From Cordilura impudica (lineage: Eukaryota; Arthropoda; Insecta; Diptera; Scathophagidae): a stretch of DNA of 64,000 nt. The notes beneath the pieces were generated by a model. It worked only from the letters and a program-made list of their open reading frames with translations, made no database searches and was not told where the DNA came from. Shown piece after piece: positions 1 through 11,785 of the stretch (the first letter of the stretch is position 1; each line of letters begins with the position of its first letter). The position numbers and the translations under genes are program-made. The stretch spans positions 147,571,095 through 147,635,094 of the forward strand of contig OY821518.1 of NCBI GenBank assembly GCA_963682025.1, written 5' to 3'.

Positions 1-656
1 GTGCAGACTAGTACTTAAATTTATAAAATTATGCATATGTGTGTATGTGGCAACACCCAAATACACAAATATAACACACCTTCCTAAGTACAGTTATTAG
101 CAACATTTTTGGACATTAAGACTTCATTGCAACTAGTACAGAATAGATGGGATAAAGCAGGGTTGGCCAACAGATCGATCGTCGAACTATCTTCTTCCGG
201 TAGTGAGGCCATGAGTTAGCTAGATATTAAGGAAATCAAGAAAATGATTTGAAATACGTTAACGATCCTGCCCTTTCAACCTGACCTTATTTTTGAGAGT
301 CAATAACCCATCACAAAAACGTAGAAAACACATTTTTATTGCTGATTCCTTCCATTATGTCAACATAGTCTCTCTTTTGCTGGATAAACTTTATCCAGCG
401 ATTCTCCAACTTGTTTAAGCAAAGTAAGGTTTCGAAATTTCTTCAAAACAGGTTTTTTGTTGATTTAAATATGACCACTTCATTCGCCTTGAATGTTTTC
501 CCGCCGAGACATTTCCTTAAATTTAGATACAGAAAAAAGCAGCTGGGAGCCAAATCTGAAGAATAAGGTATATGCGGCAACAATACGAACCTCAACTCGT
601 GTATTTATGCTATCGAAACTGTACAAGTGTGCATCTAACCATTATATTGATGTAGG
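1..656. other. AT-rich DNA, no gene seen
   Basis: No coding similarity, RNA gene or clear repeat is recognisable. A 95-codon open frame at 493-780 runs into the MITE that follows and shows no family motif, so it is not called as a gene. Confidence 0.5.
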
Positions 657-659
657 ATC

Positions 660-1221
660 GGGTACGTTCGTAAATGCAGTAGTTATGCATCACTGCAGCA
701 TAATAAAAGTAAAACGTTCAAAAAAGAATCACTTGGTAGCATTGATTTACGTCAAAAGTTTTTTTTATGCAAACAATTGACAGTGCTGCCGCAAATTTTT
801 GCAACTATGGCATCATTTTAATTACTGATGCAATAGAGCGCGAAGCTTTAAAAAAATTATAAAGAAATTGTTAACACAAATTTAAATAATATCGTTTTAT
901 AATTTCAAAGTAATTTTTTATTTTAGAATTCCTTTTAATTGATTTTTAATAACCAAAAGTCGTTTCATCTTTCTTTTAATTCTGTTTTTATTATAAGTAA
1001 ACAAAAAGTTGTCATTTTTAAAATCAAGATTTTCAATAATATTTGTTAATGTTATTGTGGTGAACATGTTTTTTATCTTTTGCAAAACGTTCTAAAAAGC
1101 AAACTTTGTGCAAATGTTGAGCAGTAACAAAGCGTCTGCAAAAACTGATCACGCATCAGCAACAAAACTTGGCATAACTGCTGCAGTGATGCACAAATTT
1201 ACTGCATTTACGAATATACCC
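660..1221. repeat. Foldback/MITE-like element
   Basis: Arms of about 40 bp at the two ends are imperfect inverted copies. The left arm begins GGGTACGTTCGTAAATGCAG. The reverse complement of the right arm begins GGGTATATTCGTAAATGCAG, and both continue into a shared CATCACTGCAGC block. The trinucleotide ATC flanks both sides (657-659 and 1222-1224), a plausible 3-bp target duplication. The interior is AT-rich and non-coding. This is the structure of a non-autonomous DNA transposon; the superfamily is not determined. Confidence 0.6.
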
Positions 1222-1819
1222 ATCACTTTTATTTGCGTAGATGGGGGTGCTAATATTATTTTTTAATATGCTGAAGATGAACGCAGTTTTTAATCAGTTG
1301 GGCCCACCTTGCGATTCAGGTAGACATTTTTGTAACCGGTTTTCAGAGAAAAACATTTGGAGAAAGACAAGAAGAATGTTCTGTCAATTGTGAGAGTAAC
1401 TATGCATACCACATTAACGTACAGACTTTAGTTATAGTGGGCCACTCACCTGTATACGACAAAAAAGAATTTCCGTTAAAAATAATCCAAAGCATTGGTC
1501 ATGTGCAAAACTGTTAAAGATTCTTATCTTCATCAGTAATGTCCTTCTTATTAAAACTACAACTAGTGGTTGAAAAGTGTGACCCAATAAGAGTGCACGA
1601 TTTAATTTAAAAATAAAACGCATTTTTGGAGCGAGTGATGATATCTTTAAAATAGACATGTTTCGATAATGCATGGAATAAAATATAAGGCATAAGGCCC
1701 GGCGACTCAGAACAGAGGCCCTTGCTCTTTTCATAAAATTTTCGATGATATTTTGACAAAGAAGCGGCTCTACTTCACCGATTAGGCCCAATAATTGTTT
1801 GTTTTAGTTATATGGACCT
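1222..1819. other. Unassigned AT-rich spacer
   Basis: No recognisable gene. It may include decayed 3' sequence of the mariner-type fragment just to the right, but I cannot align it. Confidence 0.4.
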
Positions 1820-2060
1820 GAGATTTCAAAAAACACAAAGAAAGAAATCCCACGATCTTGGCGGCCAATTGAGTTTATAACTTCGGGCTATGAATCGGTC
1901 TGAAAATCGTTCGGTCTGCTTGTTTCGTGCGCGGTTTGGCAGGTGACACCGTCATACTGAAACCTCATGTCGTTCAGATCCATACCATCTAGTTGAGCCC
2001 ACAAAATCTCCATTATCATGTTCCTGTAGAGTGTCATTAACATTCGTGCTCTCTAATTGG
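1820..2060 (-). pseudogene. Mariner/Tc3-type (IS630 superfamily) transposase fragment
   Basis: Read on the minus strand this stretch encodes a piece resembling the central catalytic part of IS630/Tc1/mariner transposases. A leucine/tryptophan segment (LWAQLDGMDL) is followed by a block with the second catalytic aspartate (FQYDGVTC, then a TAHET tract). Further on there is a degraded region in the place where the family usually has its third acidic residue. At least one stop and probable frameshifts interrupt it, and no N-terminal DNA-binding region or terminal repeats were found. It is an old, short relic. Confidence 0.65.
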
Positions 2061-2828
2061 GTCACCCTTTACAACCACTACTTTAATGGTCTAATGTTGG
2101 CTTGAATTGTTTATTTATATTGGGACAAATGCAATTTATTAGCCTGCACCTCTTTAAGTCACTAAGATGTCACCTTAAGTTTAAAATTTATGCGAAGTGT
2201 TTAGTGTACATATGAATGTTGGCCTGAACTGGTCTGATAGTTTACTTGTTTAGTTGCGATTTCATAAAACAACATACATTTTTTATAGTTTGTGTGGTTT
2301 ATGAAAGTTTTCTAAATGTTTAAACTTACATTTGGAAAATATGTGTTTAAATAAGTATGCATGAATGTATGTAGTTGTGCAAATGTTTCAGATGCCTATG
2401 AGTAGTTATTTTTGATATTATATATTGTTGCGTAGAAGTTGTTGCTGTTATTTTTGTTTATTTACTAGCAATTTGCAAATGTGTTTTTAAAATATTTTTA
2501 TTATTTGTTATTTAAACTACATATTAATAGTTATACATACCCTATAAGCAAATCGGTAGTCGACTACAAAAAAAACACACTTCTAGTTAACTTTTATGAA
2601 CAAACTATAAGCTAACTACAATGTAATGCAGAACTTCCCCAAAAATAGAAACGTGCATATTGTGTGCTTTCCCTAAATAGAAGCTTGCATATTTGTTTAC
2701 ATATGTTTAGTGACTTTTTCACTTGTTTTCGACATTTTCATTACAAAAATCAGTGTTCGTGCGTGCAGTTAAAAAGGTTAAAGTAAAATATTTTTAAAAT
2801 TTTTAAAATTTTTATTATTAAAACTAAA
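2061..2828. other. AT-rich spacer, nothing recognised
   Basis: No ORF with family similarity and no clear repeat. The last ~60 bp is strongly A/T-rich leading to the ATG at 2829 and could be leader of the following relic gene. Confidence 0.4.
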
Positions 2829-3170
2829 ATGAGTGGCACAAGTAACAGAAATTTAAGCAGGCTATTTAAAAAAGAAAAAGAAATTTATTCAAATAAATTA
2901 ATTTCAAACAATGTAGTTGAAGCCACTTGCTCCTTTGCCGATTTGCAGTGTCAAAGTGAAAGTCGTACTGAAAATATTAGTATTAGCAATATTTTAGAAG
3001 GAGAACCTGTAATAAAAACAAGTACGAGTGTTAAATTCTCTATATTACACCCAATGTTGAGTACGGCTACCACTTTAAAGCTTTTGCCGATACTGAAACA
3101 TTAATGTCGAATACCCAAATTTGAATGATTCTTGGCTAAAAAGTATTATTATTAAGAATAAGCTAATTTT
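2829..3170 (+). pseudogene. N-terminal part of an unclassified transposase-like gene
   Basis: An open frame of 91 codons starts with MSGTSNRNLSRLFKKEKEIY and is rich in Ser, Asn and Lys. After the stop, a different frame continues for a short acidic stretch. I do not recognise the segment alone. Its position, upstream of the transposase-like block at 5.8-6.5 kb in the same orientation, suggests it is the 5' part of that gene, now separated by the satellite and a GTCY element. Linkage is inference; it could be unrelated. Confidence 0.4.
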
Positions 3171-3239
3171 AAAATATTTTTATCTGAATTATTTTTTATT
3201 TTTATCTGCATTACATTTAATACAAAAAAAAAAATACAT

Positions 3240-5310
3240 AATAATAACAGGTAAGAAACTTAATATATAAACTTTTAATATTTAATTTTTTGTTTTTAAT
3301 ATTTAATTTTTAATTCTTAATTTTTAATTTCTAATTTTAAATTTTTAATTATTAATTTTTAATTTGTAATTTGTAATTTTTAATTTTAAATTTTTAATTT
3401 TAAATTTTAAATTTTAAATTTTTAATTTTTAATTTTTAATTTTTAATTTTTAATTTTTAATTTTTAATTTTTAATTTTTAATTTTAATTTTTAATTCTTA
3501 ATTTTTAATTTTTAATTTTTAATTTTAAAATTTTTAATTTTTAATTTTTAATTTTTAATTTTTAATTTTTAATTTTTAATTTTTAATTTTTAATTTTTAA
3601 TTTTTAATTTTTAATTTTTAATTTTTAATTTTTAATTTTTAATTTTTAATTTTTAATTTTTAATTTTTAATTTTTAATTTTTAATTTTTAATTTTTAATT
3701 TTTAATTTTTAATTTTTAATTTTTAATTTTTAATTTTTAATTTTTAATTTTTAATTTTTAATTTTTAATTTTTAATTTTTAATTTTAAATTTTTAATTTT
3801 TAAATTTTAATTTTTAATTTTTAATTATTAATTTTTAATTCTTAATTTTTAATTTTTAATTTTTAATTTTTATTTTTTAATTTATAATTTATAATTTATA
3901 ATTTATAATTTTTAATTTTTAATTTTTAATTTTTAAATTTTAATTTTTTTATTTTTAGTTTTTAGTTTTTAATTTTTAATTTTTAATTTTTAATTTTTAA
4001 TTTTTAATTTTTAATTTTTAATTTTGAATTTTTAATTTTTAATTTTTAATTTTTAATTTTTAATTTTTAATTATTAATTTGTAATTCTTAATTTTTAATT
4101 TTTAGTTTTTAATTTTTAATTTATAATTTATAATTTTTAATTTTTAATTTTTAATTTTTAATTTTTAATTTTTAATTTTTAATTTTTAATTTTTAATTTT
4201 TAATTTTTAATTTTTAATTTTTAATTTTTAATTTTTAATTTTTAATTTTTTTATTTTTAATTTTTAATTTTTAATTTTTAATTTTTAAATTTTAATTTTT
4301 AATTTTTAATTTTTAATTTTTAATTTTTAATTTTTAATTTTTAATTTTTAATTTTTAATTTTTAATTTTTAATTTTTAATTTTTAATTTTTAATTTTTAA
4401 TTTTTAGTTTTTAATTTTTAGTTTTTCATTTTCCATTTTTCATTTTCCATTTTTCATTTTTCCTTTTCCATTATTCATTTTCCATTTTCCGTTTTTCGCT
4501 TTTCAATTTTATTTTCCATTTTCCATTTTTAATTTTTAATTTTTCATTTTCCATTTTTCTTTTTTCAATTTTCAATTCTTATTTTCCATTTTTCAATTTT
4601 CCATTTTCAATTTTTCAATTCTCATTTTCCATTTTGCATCTTCCATTTTCCATTTTTTAATTTTCATTTTCAATTTTTCAATTTTCATTTTCCATTTTTC
4701 AATTTTCATTTTTCATTTTTCAATTTTCATTTTCCATTTTTCAATTTTCCATTTTAAATTTTTCAATTTTCATTTTCCATTTTTCAATTTTCATTTTTCA
4801 TTATCCATTTTAAATTTTTCAATTTTAATTTCCATTTTTCAATTTTCAATTTTCATTTTGCATTTTTCATTTTGCATTTTTCAATTTTCATTTTCCATTT
4901 TTCAATTTTCCATTTTTAATTTTTCAATTTTCAATTTTCATTTTGCATTTTCCATTTTTAATTTTTCAATTTTCATTTTCCATTTTTCAATTTTCATTTT
5001 CCATATTTCATTTTCCATATTTCATTTTTCATTTTTCATTTTCCATTATCCATTTATCATCTTTAATTTTTCTATTTTCAATTTCCATTTGCCATTAGTC
5101 ATTTTTCATTTTTCAATTTCTATTTTCCACTTTTCATTTTTCTTTTTCGATTTTTCAATTTTCTTTTTTCATTTTCCATTTTTCATTTTCTCTTCTCCAT
5201 TTTTCATTTTCTATTTTACATTCATTTTCCATTTTCCGTTTTCCATTTTTCGTTTTCCATTTCCCATTCTCCATTTTCCGTTTTCATTTTCATTTTTTCT
5301 GTCATATTGG
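3240..5310. repeat. ~2 kb TTTTTAA-type satellite grading into TTTTCCA/TTTTCAA variants
   Basis: From about 3270 to 4420 the DNA is an almost pure tandem array of the 7-mer TTTTTAA. Scattered variants include TTATAATTTA, one-base insertions and TTTTTTA. From about 4420 the array changes abruptly to C-containing relatives (TTTTCCA, TTTTTCA, TTTTCAA), which decay gradually to about 5300. Strand composition is extreme: almost no G throughout. A 156-codon Phe/Ile/Ser-rich open frame at 4858-5328 is a by-product of the repeat. It is inserted between parts of a broken transposase-like gene. Confidence 0.92.
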
Positions 5311-5394
5311 CGATTTTTTTTATTATAACGTGATAACGATAAAAATATATGTGGCAATACTACTATCATGAGCTATGTTATTGTGTTCTTGGTA

Positions 5395-5817
5395 TTGTTA
5401 ATATATGTATATGCATAATTTTTTTGTGGCATTTTTTTATGTTGTTGTAAAATTATTATGTTCAACCACTAAACTGTTACAACAAACACACTGGGTTTTA
5501 TGTTTTTTTTAGAGGTATCTATATATTTTTGCTCGTATCTAATCACAGTGATGCGCGATTTAGCCCATTTTCAATACCAACCTGCTGGGAATTATGGCAA
5601 ATGATATTGTTGTAACCCTATCCACTTAGATGGCTTTTTTGTGAATGAGCGTGATTTCAGCAGACAGACGGACAGACGGACATCGCTATATCGACTCGAG
5701 CTGTGATAAGAATCAAGAATATATATACTTTATGGGGTCGGAAATTAGTTTTTCGATGCGTTACAAACGGAATGATAAACCTATAGACACCCTCTGCCAC
5801 TGAGGCGTGGAGGGTAT
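5395..5817. repeat. GTCY-microsatellite interspersed element, family 2 (copy 1)
   Basis: This shares a long stretch with 39870-40170: the 'ggctggg...aataccaacctg.tgggaat.atggcaa' block, then GACAGACGGACA repeats, then TATATCGACTCGAGCTG and TATATATACT.TATGGGG. It ends at the right with GGAGGGTATAAAA, whose complement opens the element at 63462. The internal (GGAC/GACA)n tract and terminal TATACCCTCC resemble mini-me or DINE-1/Helentron-type non-autonomous elements of flies. It is non-coding, and the left boundary is approximate. Confidence 0.65.
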
Positions 5818-5818
5818 A

Positions 5819-6515
5819 AAAACATTTAAAAAAATGGGTGATTGGTATTATAAAAATAGGTCATCTCGCAATTGTTTCGAAGAGTTCTTAAGTATTTTAG
5901 TTGAAGAAAATTTAGATGTGCCTTTGAGTGCAAACACATTTATTGGAGAGCGGAATCGCTTGAGCTTAAAAAATATTTTTCCTGATGTGTATTGTCATTT
6001 TGGTGCAAAAAACAACTATCGAATATTTCAAGTATCCTAAAGGATTGTCAAAAAATAGTGATCGATATTGTGGCCGATTTTGGCAAAAAATGTTGACTTT
6101 CCTAACATCTCTATTTTCCCTATTGGTGTTTACGTTGGAAAGAGTAAACCGTGTAATATCGATATTTTCCTAAGTGATTTGGTCACGGAGTTAAAAGATT
6201 TAATTTAAGATGAAATTTTTTTTTTACTACAGTTTGTCCTAATAACTTCTGTCCAATTCGACCATTTATAGCCACACATATAACATGCTTCTCATCTATT
6301 GGATCAAAGTCAATAATAGGTCGCGGATTCAGAAGAATCGAAAGTTTTTTCAAGAGACATTTGATTCATCTAAAATTTTAGGTACTTGTCAAGTTGATCA
6401 GAATAACATGGGTGATGAAGAGGCATTTGCTATAGAAGATATTGAATTGAAGTTTGCAGGATTTCCAAGTGGTAATCAATTTCTCTTAGCGCCACTCTTA
6501 CACGGTTGCAAATAA
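5819..6515 (+). pseudogene. Broken transposase-like gene (unclassified DDE type, partner of a DUF4806 gene)
   Basis: Several frames give consecutive pieces of one protein. First is an HTH-like segment (FEEFLSILVEENLDVPLSAN), then a 'YCHFG' block. Next, in another frame, comes a segment reading approximately GVYVGKSKPCNIDIFLSDL. A later piece (ARAF/ICDAP-like position, heavily degraded) precedes the last open frame at 6285-6515. I recall this arrangement from large invertebrate and fish transposase-like proteins that sit beside a DUF4806 protein. The superfamily (KDZ/Plavaka-like?) is not certain. Multiple frameshifts and stops make it inactive. Confidence 0.5.
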
Positions 6516-6580
6516 TTGAAATTTAAAGAATTCGCAAACATAAAATTAAAAATATAATAAAAAAACTTACAAATATAGAT

Positions 6581-7160
6581 GTCACTTCCAAATGCTAATC
6601 GTGTCACCAAGCTAGGTTTTAAAGCAGTTCCTCAATGTAAGTATTAACTAAAAATGTACATAATTTGCGCTAATAAGTAATGATTTTACAGATATCAAGG
6701 ACGCGGATATCACTGCGAAGGTTGTTCCAACCTCAAACAACTGTTTGAAGAAAGATTTATGGAACTAAACAGTAGGATATTCCAAAAGTAAAATATGCAC
6801 AAAGCTTAAATTAATTAATATTTATATAATTTTCAGATACTATACAAAAGCTTCAAGGTAACTCACTTTTTGCAACACATTTTCCTAGTTTTACCTACTA
6901 ATTTCACATTGCTTATTCCTTAACATATTTAATTACAGAAATTATAGTCAAGCAAAATGATGTAATAATGATGTCCCTGGCTAAGCAGAAATTTTTGACT
7001 GAAAGAGTTCTTCACCAAGAAGTAACAAACAATAATGTGCGCACAGTTTTCCCCATAAAAAGTATAGGTGGTTTGACTGAGCTAAACAACACATTTAGTG
7101 AGGACAATCATGAACTTTATGTAGGTTTTAAAAATTTTATTTTACAAATTTAATACCTTC
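6581..7160 (+). CDS. DUF4806-like small gene, multi-exon, 3' truncated
   Basis: An ATG at about 6581 opens MSLPNANRVTKLGFKAVPQ and runs into a good donor (GTAAGT, near 6638). Further acceptors (TTTTACAG near 6690, TTTTCAG near 6838, AATTACAG near 6940) and a donor (GGTAACT) define short exons. The last exon contains a coiled, Gln/Lys-rich stretch and the block FPIKSIGGLTELNNTFSEDN, which matches the style of DUF4806 domains. The C-terminal half is missing: the sequence passes into a short AT-rich tandem duplication at 7120-7200 and then the LINE 5' region. Intact introns suggest younger age than the neighbouring transposase relic. Exact exon joins are tentative. Confidence 0.5.
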
Positions 7161-7199
7161 CTAAAATTTTATTTCACAAATTTTATACCTCCCTAATAT

Positions 7200-7640
7200 A
7201 CTATTTAGGGATTTGGGATTTTCTACAAAGGTGCACTTAGTGCGGAAAGTTTTCTGACTGTCATTCACTTGTGAGTGACCAGAAACGATTCCTTTGTCTG
7301 ACTGTCCAAGCAGCTTACTACTTCCGGTCTTTGACCAAGTATTTCCCAGGCAATGGCTCCTCAGAGTCCTCTGATAGCTAGCTAAAGTGAGAAGGCACTC
7401 AGCCATGTAGCCTGAATGGTTACAGTACACCCTAGCGTCTCAGGCAAGTTGGTAAATTAACATATTTACTGAAGCATGACTACAACTTGGATGTGGTGAT
7501 TAAGTCCACTGCCTGCATGGAGGTGTTGCTGGCAGCTCCAGCTCCAGGATCGGATGCTTTAGTCCAATCAGCTACTCATCTTGAATATGAAGATTACAGA
7601 AACCACAACAAATGAAAATAATAACGAACAGATTAAATCG
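7200..7640 (+). other. 5' leader of the split LINE
   Basis: Base composition changes sharply to GC-richer DNA here compared with the AT-rich surroundings. No coding frame is evident until about 7640. Its position just upstream of the endonuclease suggests a LINE 5' UTR. The left border is placed where the 7120-7200 tandem duplication ends and is approximate. Confidence 0.5.
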
Positions 7641-8954
7641 ATGACGACCTTCAGCTTGGAAATGATTTGGAACCTGGAATGTCCGTATGCTTTCGGATAC
7701 CACTCGTGTTGCACAAGTGTGTAACGAATTTAAAAAATATAACCTACTCTTTATGGGACTTTGCGAAACCAGATGGCCAGAATCTGAGGAGTTCGCCACA
7801 TCACATGGTCTAACTCTCATATACTCCGGCAGACCATCAGATCAACCAAAAATGAGTGGGGTAGGCATTCTCTTATCAAAAGAGGCAAAAGATGCTCTCA
7901 TCGAATGGAAACCGCACTCCGACAGGATTATCACTGCCCATTTTCGAACCCGAGTCAGAAACGTAACTTGTGTGCACTGCTATGCACCAACTGATGTTGC
8001 AGAAACGTCGGTGAAAGAGGATTTCTACAACATCTTAACTAGGATAACTGCTTCTATAAACCGCGGAGACATAATGCGTCTGACAGGCGAGCTCTTCCTT
8101 GAAACATGCCTGAATAACAACGTGGTCATTAGTGGAACGTTATTCCCTCATAAAAAGCTGCACAAGGTGACCTGGATCTCCCCGATAACGTAACTGAAAA
8201 TCAGATCGACCATATTGCATTAGCCGAAAATGGAGAGAGTCGTTGCTGGATGTCCGAAACAAGCGTGGCGCCGACTGTGGCAGTGACCATCACCTTTTAA
8301 TTGGCACAATTCATCTAAAAGTAGCAGCCATCAGAGGAATAGATAAAGCCCAAAGATAGTATAATGTCGATAAGTTGAACAACCCAACAACCAACCACAA
8401 CTAGATAGATTCACTCAACGCTTCCCTTCAAATGATTCCAAATAATACAGTGCATAATTGGAATACTATTAAAACCTGTTTCATTAACGCAGTCAACGAA
8501 CATATAGGGCATAAAGAGAATAAAAGAAAACAATGGATCTCTGACAATACTTGGAACCTCATTTCCGAAAGAAGAGACACTAAGGGCTTATTGAACACCG
8601 CTAGAACTCGCAATGAAAAGGCAAATCTGCGCTCAACATATCTTCGGCTAGACAAGGGTGTCAAGAAAGTGCCCGCCAAGATAAGCGCAAATGGATTGAT
8701 GATCTGGCCAAAGAAGTCGAAGCAGCAGCCGCAATCCATAGAACAAAAGATTTATACAGAATTGCTAAAAAACTAACCCAAAAATCGTTTGCTACTAACA
8801 AACCACTTAAAAGCAGTAATGGAGATTTAGTCACAGGCAAAATAGGCCACATGGATGTATGGGTAGAACACTACTCCTCGATGCTAGCGAACACGTCGAG
8901 AACTGGCCACAACCTATGCGATTGCACTCAACACAGTTATAGGGACAAAATATC
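7640..8954 (+). pseudogene. LINE part 1: APE-type endonuclease and linker
   Basis: The open frame from 7687 starts in a typical EN context (TWNVR just upstream). It then shows LCETRWPE-type glutamate and the MSGVGILLSKEA and VHCYAPTD blocks. At about 8075 an internal deletion removes the segment that normally holds the catalytic GDFNA motif, fusing 'GDIMRL' to a downstream LFLETCLNNN block. A shift near 8190 is followed by the SDHHLL C-terminal EN motif (near 8280). Next comes a Lys/Gln-rich linker toward the RT (8432-8950). The frame is cut at 8954 by the BEL element. It is catalytically dead from the deletion alone. Confidence 0.75.
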
Positions 8955-8959
8955 CACAG

Positions 8960-9364
8960 TGTTCAGAATTGAACACATGTATTTAAAAAAAAAATAACTT
9001 AAAATAATCTTAGTTTTGAAATTGGTTGTTTGTATTAGTAGGTAATATATGTTATCACGTTTTATCCCAGATACTAAAGAATTATGTATGTTGACAATAT
9101 GTATTTGGGCAGTAAACGATTAAAGTATTTATATATTTTATGACCTGCTGCATGCTGTACACTTATCGGAAAAAACTCTTGTTGGGTTAACTGATAACAC
9201 ATGTGTGTAGGCTGCGTTTAGAATATAATTTAACATAGGTAGTATTTTGTAATATAGTTTATAGAAAATAATTTTAAATAAAGACAGTATCTTACACGCA
9301 TTCGAAAAAGAACAACGTGTACTGTTTTTTAATTCGTGTTTAAAATCGTAACGGGTTTTATTCA
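8960..9364 (+). repeat. 5' LTR of the BEL/Pao element
   Basis: 405 bp, TG...CA ends. It is essentially identical to the 3' copy apart from an A-run of 10 versus 12 and one T/A difference in the GTAATAT/GTAATAA position. AT-rich, with an AATAAA-like signal (TTTAAATAAAGA near 9275) that may serve polyadenylation. Confidence 0.92.
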
Positions 9365-9366
9365 AG

Positions 9367-9379
9367 TGGTCCTTCGATA
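9367..9379 (+). promoter_or_regulatory. Candidate primer-binding site (tRNA-Tyr-like)
   Basis: Two bases after the 5' LTR lies TGGTCCTTCGATA. TGG complements the CCA tail. CCTTCGA would pair with the 3' acceptor strand of a tRNA whose 5' end is CCTTCGA, as in eukaryotic tRNA-Tyr. The tRNA identity is from memory of tRNA-Tyr acceptor sequence and is not verified. Confidence 0.5.
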
Positions 9380-9516
9380 GTGAAACAAATTTGATATTCC
9401 ATATTTTAATTGGAGTTATATCGGCTTTCAAAAAAAAATTTTTTTTGTAATCATAAAATAACTGCAATACAAGCAGAACTGAATTAAAAAAATCTGAAAA
9501 TAATTCACCGAAGAAA

Positions 9517-10981
9517 ATGGAAAAAACATTAAAGAACCAGGATCAACTATTCCAAGAGGTCCATAGCCTCCTTACTGCTGATCCATTATCCATTAAAATT
9601 GATGAGAAATGGACGGCAATTGAAAAGAATCATAAGCTATTGATGAAAATGCCAGAGCTGTATAATCATCAGTACTTTACAAAAAATGTTTTTGACGACA
9701 TTAGGCGAATCAGTAAGTTCGAAAGAAAGCAAGCCAATGTGGGAGCTGGGAAAAGAAATTGACTCATTTCTCGATAATGATGTCGCTTTTGCCCTAGCCA
9801 ATGGTAGTTTGAATGACCTCTAGAAACTTGTGCATCGATTGGTAAGAATGCCTGCGATATTCGCAAAAAAGGTAGAGCTGATCGAGAAAAAAGAAAAAAC
9901 GTCGCTTACTACAACCGATTTTTACGAAAATACCTATAGTAAGATTTACGATGCAATTATCGACGTTCAAGAAAAAATTTAAAACGCCACTAATAAAAGT
10001 AGTGAAAGTGAATATCCACTACCTAAGATGGAAATCCCTAAATTTTATGGGGATCAAAATAAATGGTCAATTTTCTGTGACCTTTTTAAAGAATTGGTTC
10101 ACAATAGATCTGATTTAAGTGCTACCAAAAAGTTTCAGCATTTAAAGCTATCACTTTGTGGCGATGCGGCAAAAACGATCAATCACCTATTAGATGGCTC
10201 AGCTCAAAATTATACCGATGCTTGGAAGTTGCTGGAATATAGATACGAATATAATCGTAAAAAATTCACGGATAACCTAGAAAAGCTGCTAACGCTTCAA
10301 ATAATGAGAGAAGAAGAAAAATCCGTAAAGCAGTTTATTGACACTGTAAATGAAAGTGTACATATGTTAAAAAAGTCTGTCGACGACGGTGAAAGGGCTG
10401 ACACAATTATAGCACAGCTTATTTTGATGAAACTAGAACGTTCTACAAGGCATCAATATGATCAGCTGGCAGAAAACCCTAAAGATGTCCAAGACTTAAC
10501 GTCAGTAATGGACTTCCTTGAGCGGATTTATTCTACAGTTAGTGCAACATCTTCAGCATCGATGAATAGTAATGCCAAAAAAAAAAGAACTCAGCAATGC
10601 AATTACTGTAAATATGCGGGTCATGACATTATAGCATGCCGAAAGTTCAAAGCGCTGGATATTGGTAAAAGGTCGGAATTTATAAAGACCAATAAACTTT
10701 GCAACAAATGTCTACTCCATGAAAGCAGCAAATTTTGTCAAAAAGACTGGTTGTGTGGAGTTTGCAAGAAAAATCATAACACACTGTTACACATTGACAA
10801 TAAAAGAGAAAAAGTGTCATCCAATATGACACAAAATGCCGATATTCAAAACAATACCCTGCTAGCAACAGCGATTGTCAAGGTCAAAAATCGATATTGG
10901 CATTTTGAATGTTTAAGAGCTATGATTGATAGTGGTTCGCAAAAGACAATCATTTCCGAAGAAGCAGCTCAACTATTATGA
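9517..10981 (+). pseudogene. BEL gag and protease start (DUF1759, zinc knuckles, A17 peptidase)
   Basis: The frame opens with a helical N-terminal region (9517-9762). It continues after a frameshift with stops near 9823 and 9979, then is open from 10028. The latter part has a DUF1759-type capsid segment starting MEIPKFYGD. A CX2CX4HX4C knuckle near residue 190 (CNYCKYAGHDIIAC) and further Cys pairs follow. At the end is the A17/DUF1758 aspartic protease motif with DSGSQKTIIS. The stop at 10981 is probably a point mutation, because the family continues into protease and RT. Gag and pol are normally one frame in this clade. Confidence 0.85.
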
Positions 10982-11768
10982 CTACCCCGCATTCGAGAGA
11001 AGACTGAGCTGAGTGGCATATCATCAACAATAGTAGCTGAATCCAATACCAAGGTAACATTATCTATTTCATCAACAGTGTCCGATGAATTCAAAATAAC
11101 AGCACCAGCCTTGGTAGTACCCAGCTTGCACAAAAGTTTGCCGAATGAACCAGTAGAAGAAATGAAGAAGGTATGGGGCAAACTTAAACTTTCTGATCCC
11201 ACCTTTCATAAGCCGGCGAATCGATATGATTATTGGTTTGGATTTGTATCCAAAAATTCTAAAGCCAGGAATCGGAAAGCACAACAAAATGGTGGCGCAG
11301 AATACAACACTTGGGTGCATCATTTCCGGTGGCACCTACAAGACAAGCAAATCCCCAGTGTCGGCTGTCACAACAATAAATCTGTCAGAATTATATACAT
11401 TCTGGGAAATTGACGAACCTGAAGCTGAAATTTCAAATGAGGCCAACTTATGTGAGAAAATCTTTGCAGATACTACGGCAAAGGCACATGATGGCAGGTA
11501 CGTTGTTGAAATTCCATTTAAAGACGATAATACGCTTGGTTGTTCCAGAAAACAAGTACTAGCAAGATTCTTCAGTTTAGAAAAACAATTCTCGAAAAAT
11601 CCGAAACTTAAGAAGGATTATGTGAATTTTATAAATGAATACATCAGCTTGGGTCACATGAATAAGGTTAAGTCATCATCTGAAGGTTATTTTTTGCCTC
11701 ATCACGCGGTCATCCGGGAGTCCAGCATTACAACAAAATTACGGGTGGTTTTTGATGCTTCCACATAA
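10982..11768 (+). pseudogene. BEL protease end and N-terminal RT remnant
   Basis: Frames shift twice (near 11230 and at the start). The 11226-11768 open frame has the spacer preceding RT, including EGYFLPHHAVIRESS and the RVVFDAST block, which is the first conserved RT motif of BEL/Pao. It stops at 11768, immediately followed by a short ACAACAA-rich joint. The palm subdomain with its YxDD-type catalytic motif is absent, so a deletion of several hundred bases has removed the polymerase active site. Confidence 0.85.
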
Positions 11769-11785
11769 ACAACAACCAAAACAAC

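Noticed and set aside
493..780. 95-codon ORF as a host gene
   Set aside because: No domain, overlaps the foldback element's left arm, and the context is non-coding.
4858..5328. 156-codon open frame rich in Phe, Ile and Ser
   Set aside because: It is the translation of the TTTTC-type satellite; no initiation context, domain or composition of a real protein.
5640..5690. Possible CRISPR-like short repeats (GACAGACGG)
   Set aside because: No spacers or repeat-spacer periodicity; these are dipteran GTCY microsatellites.
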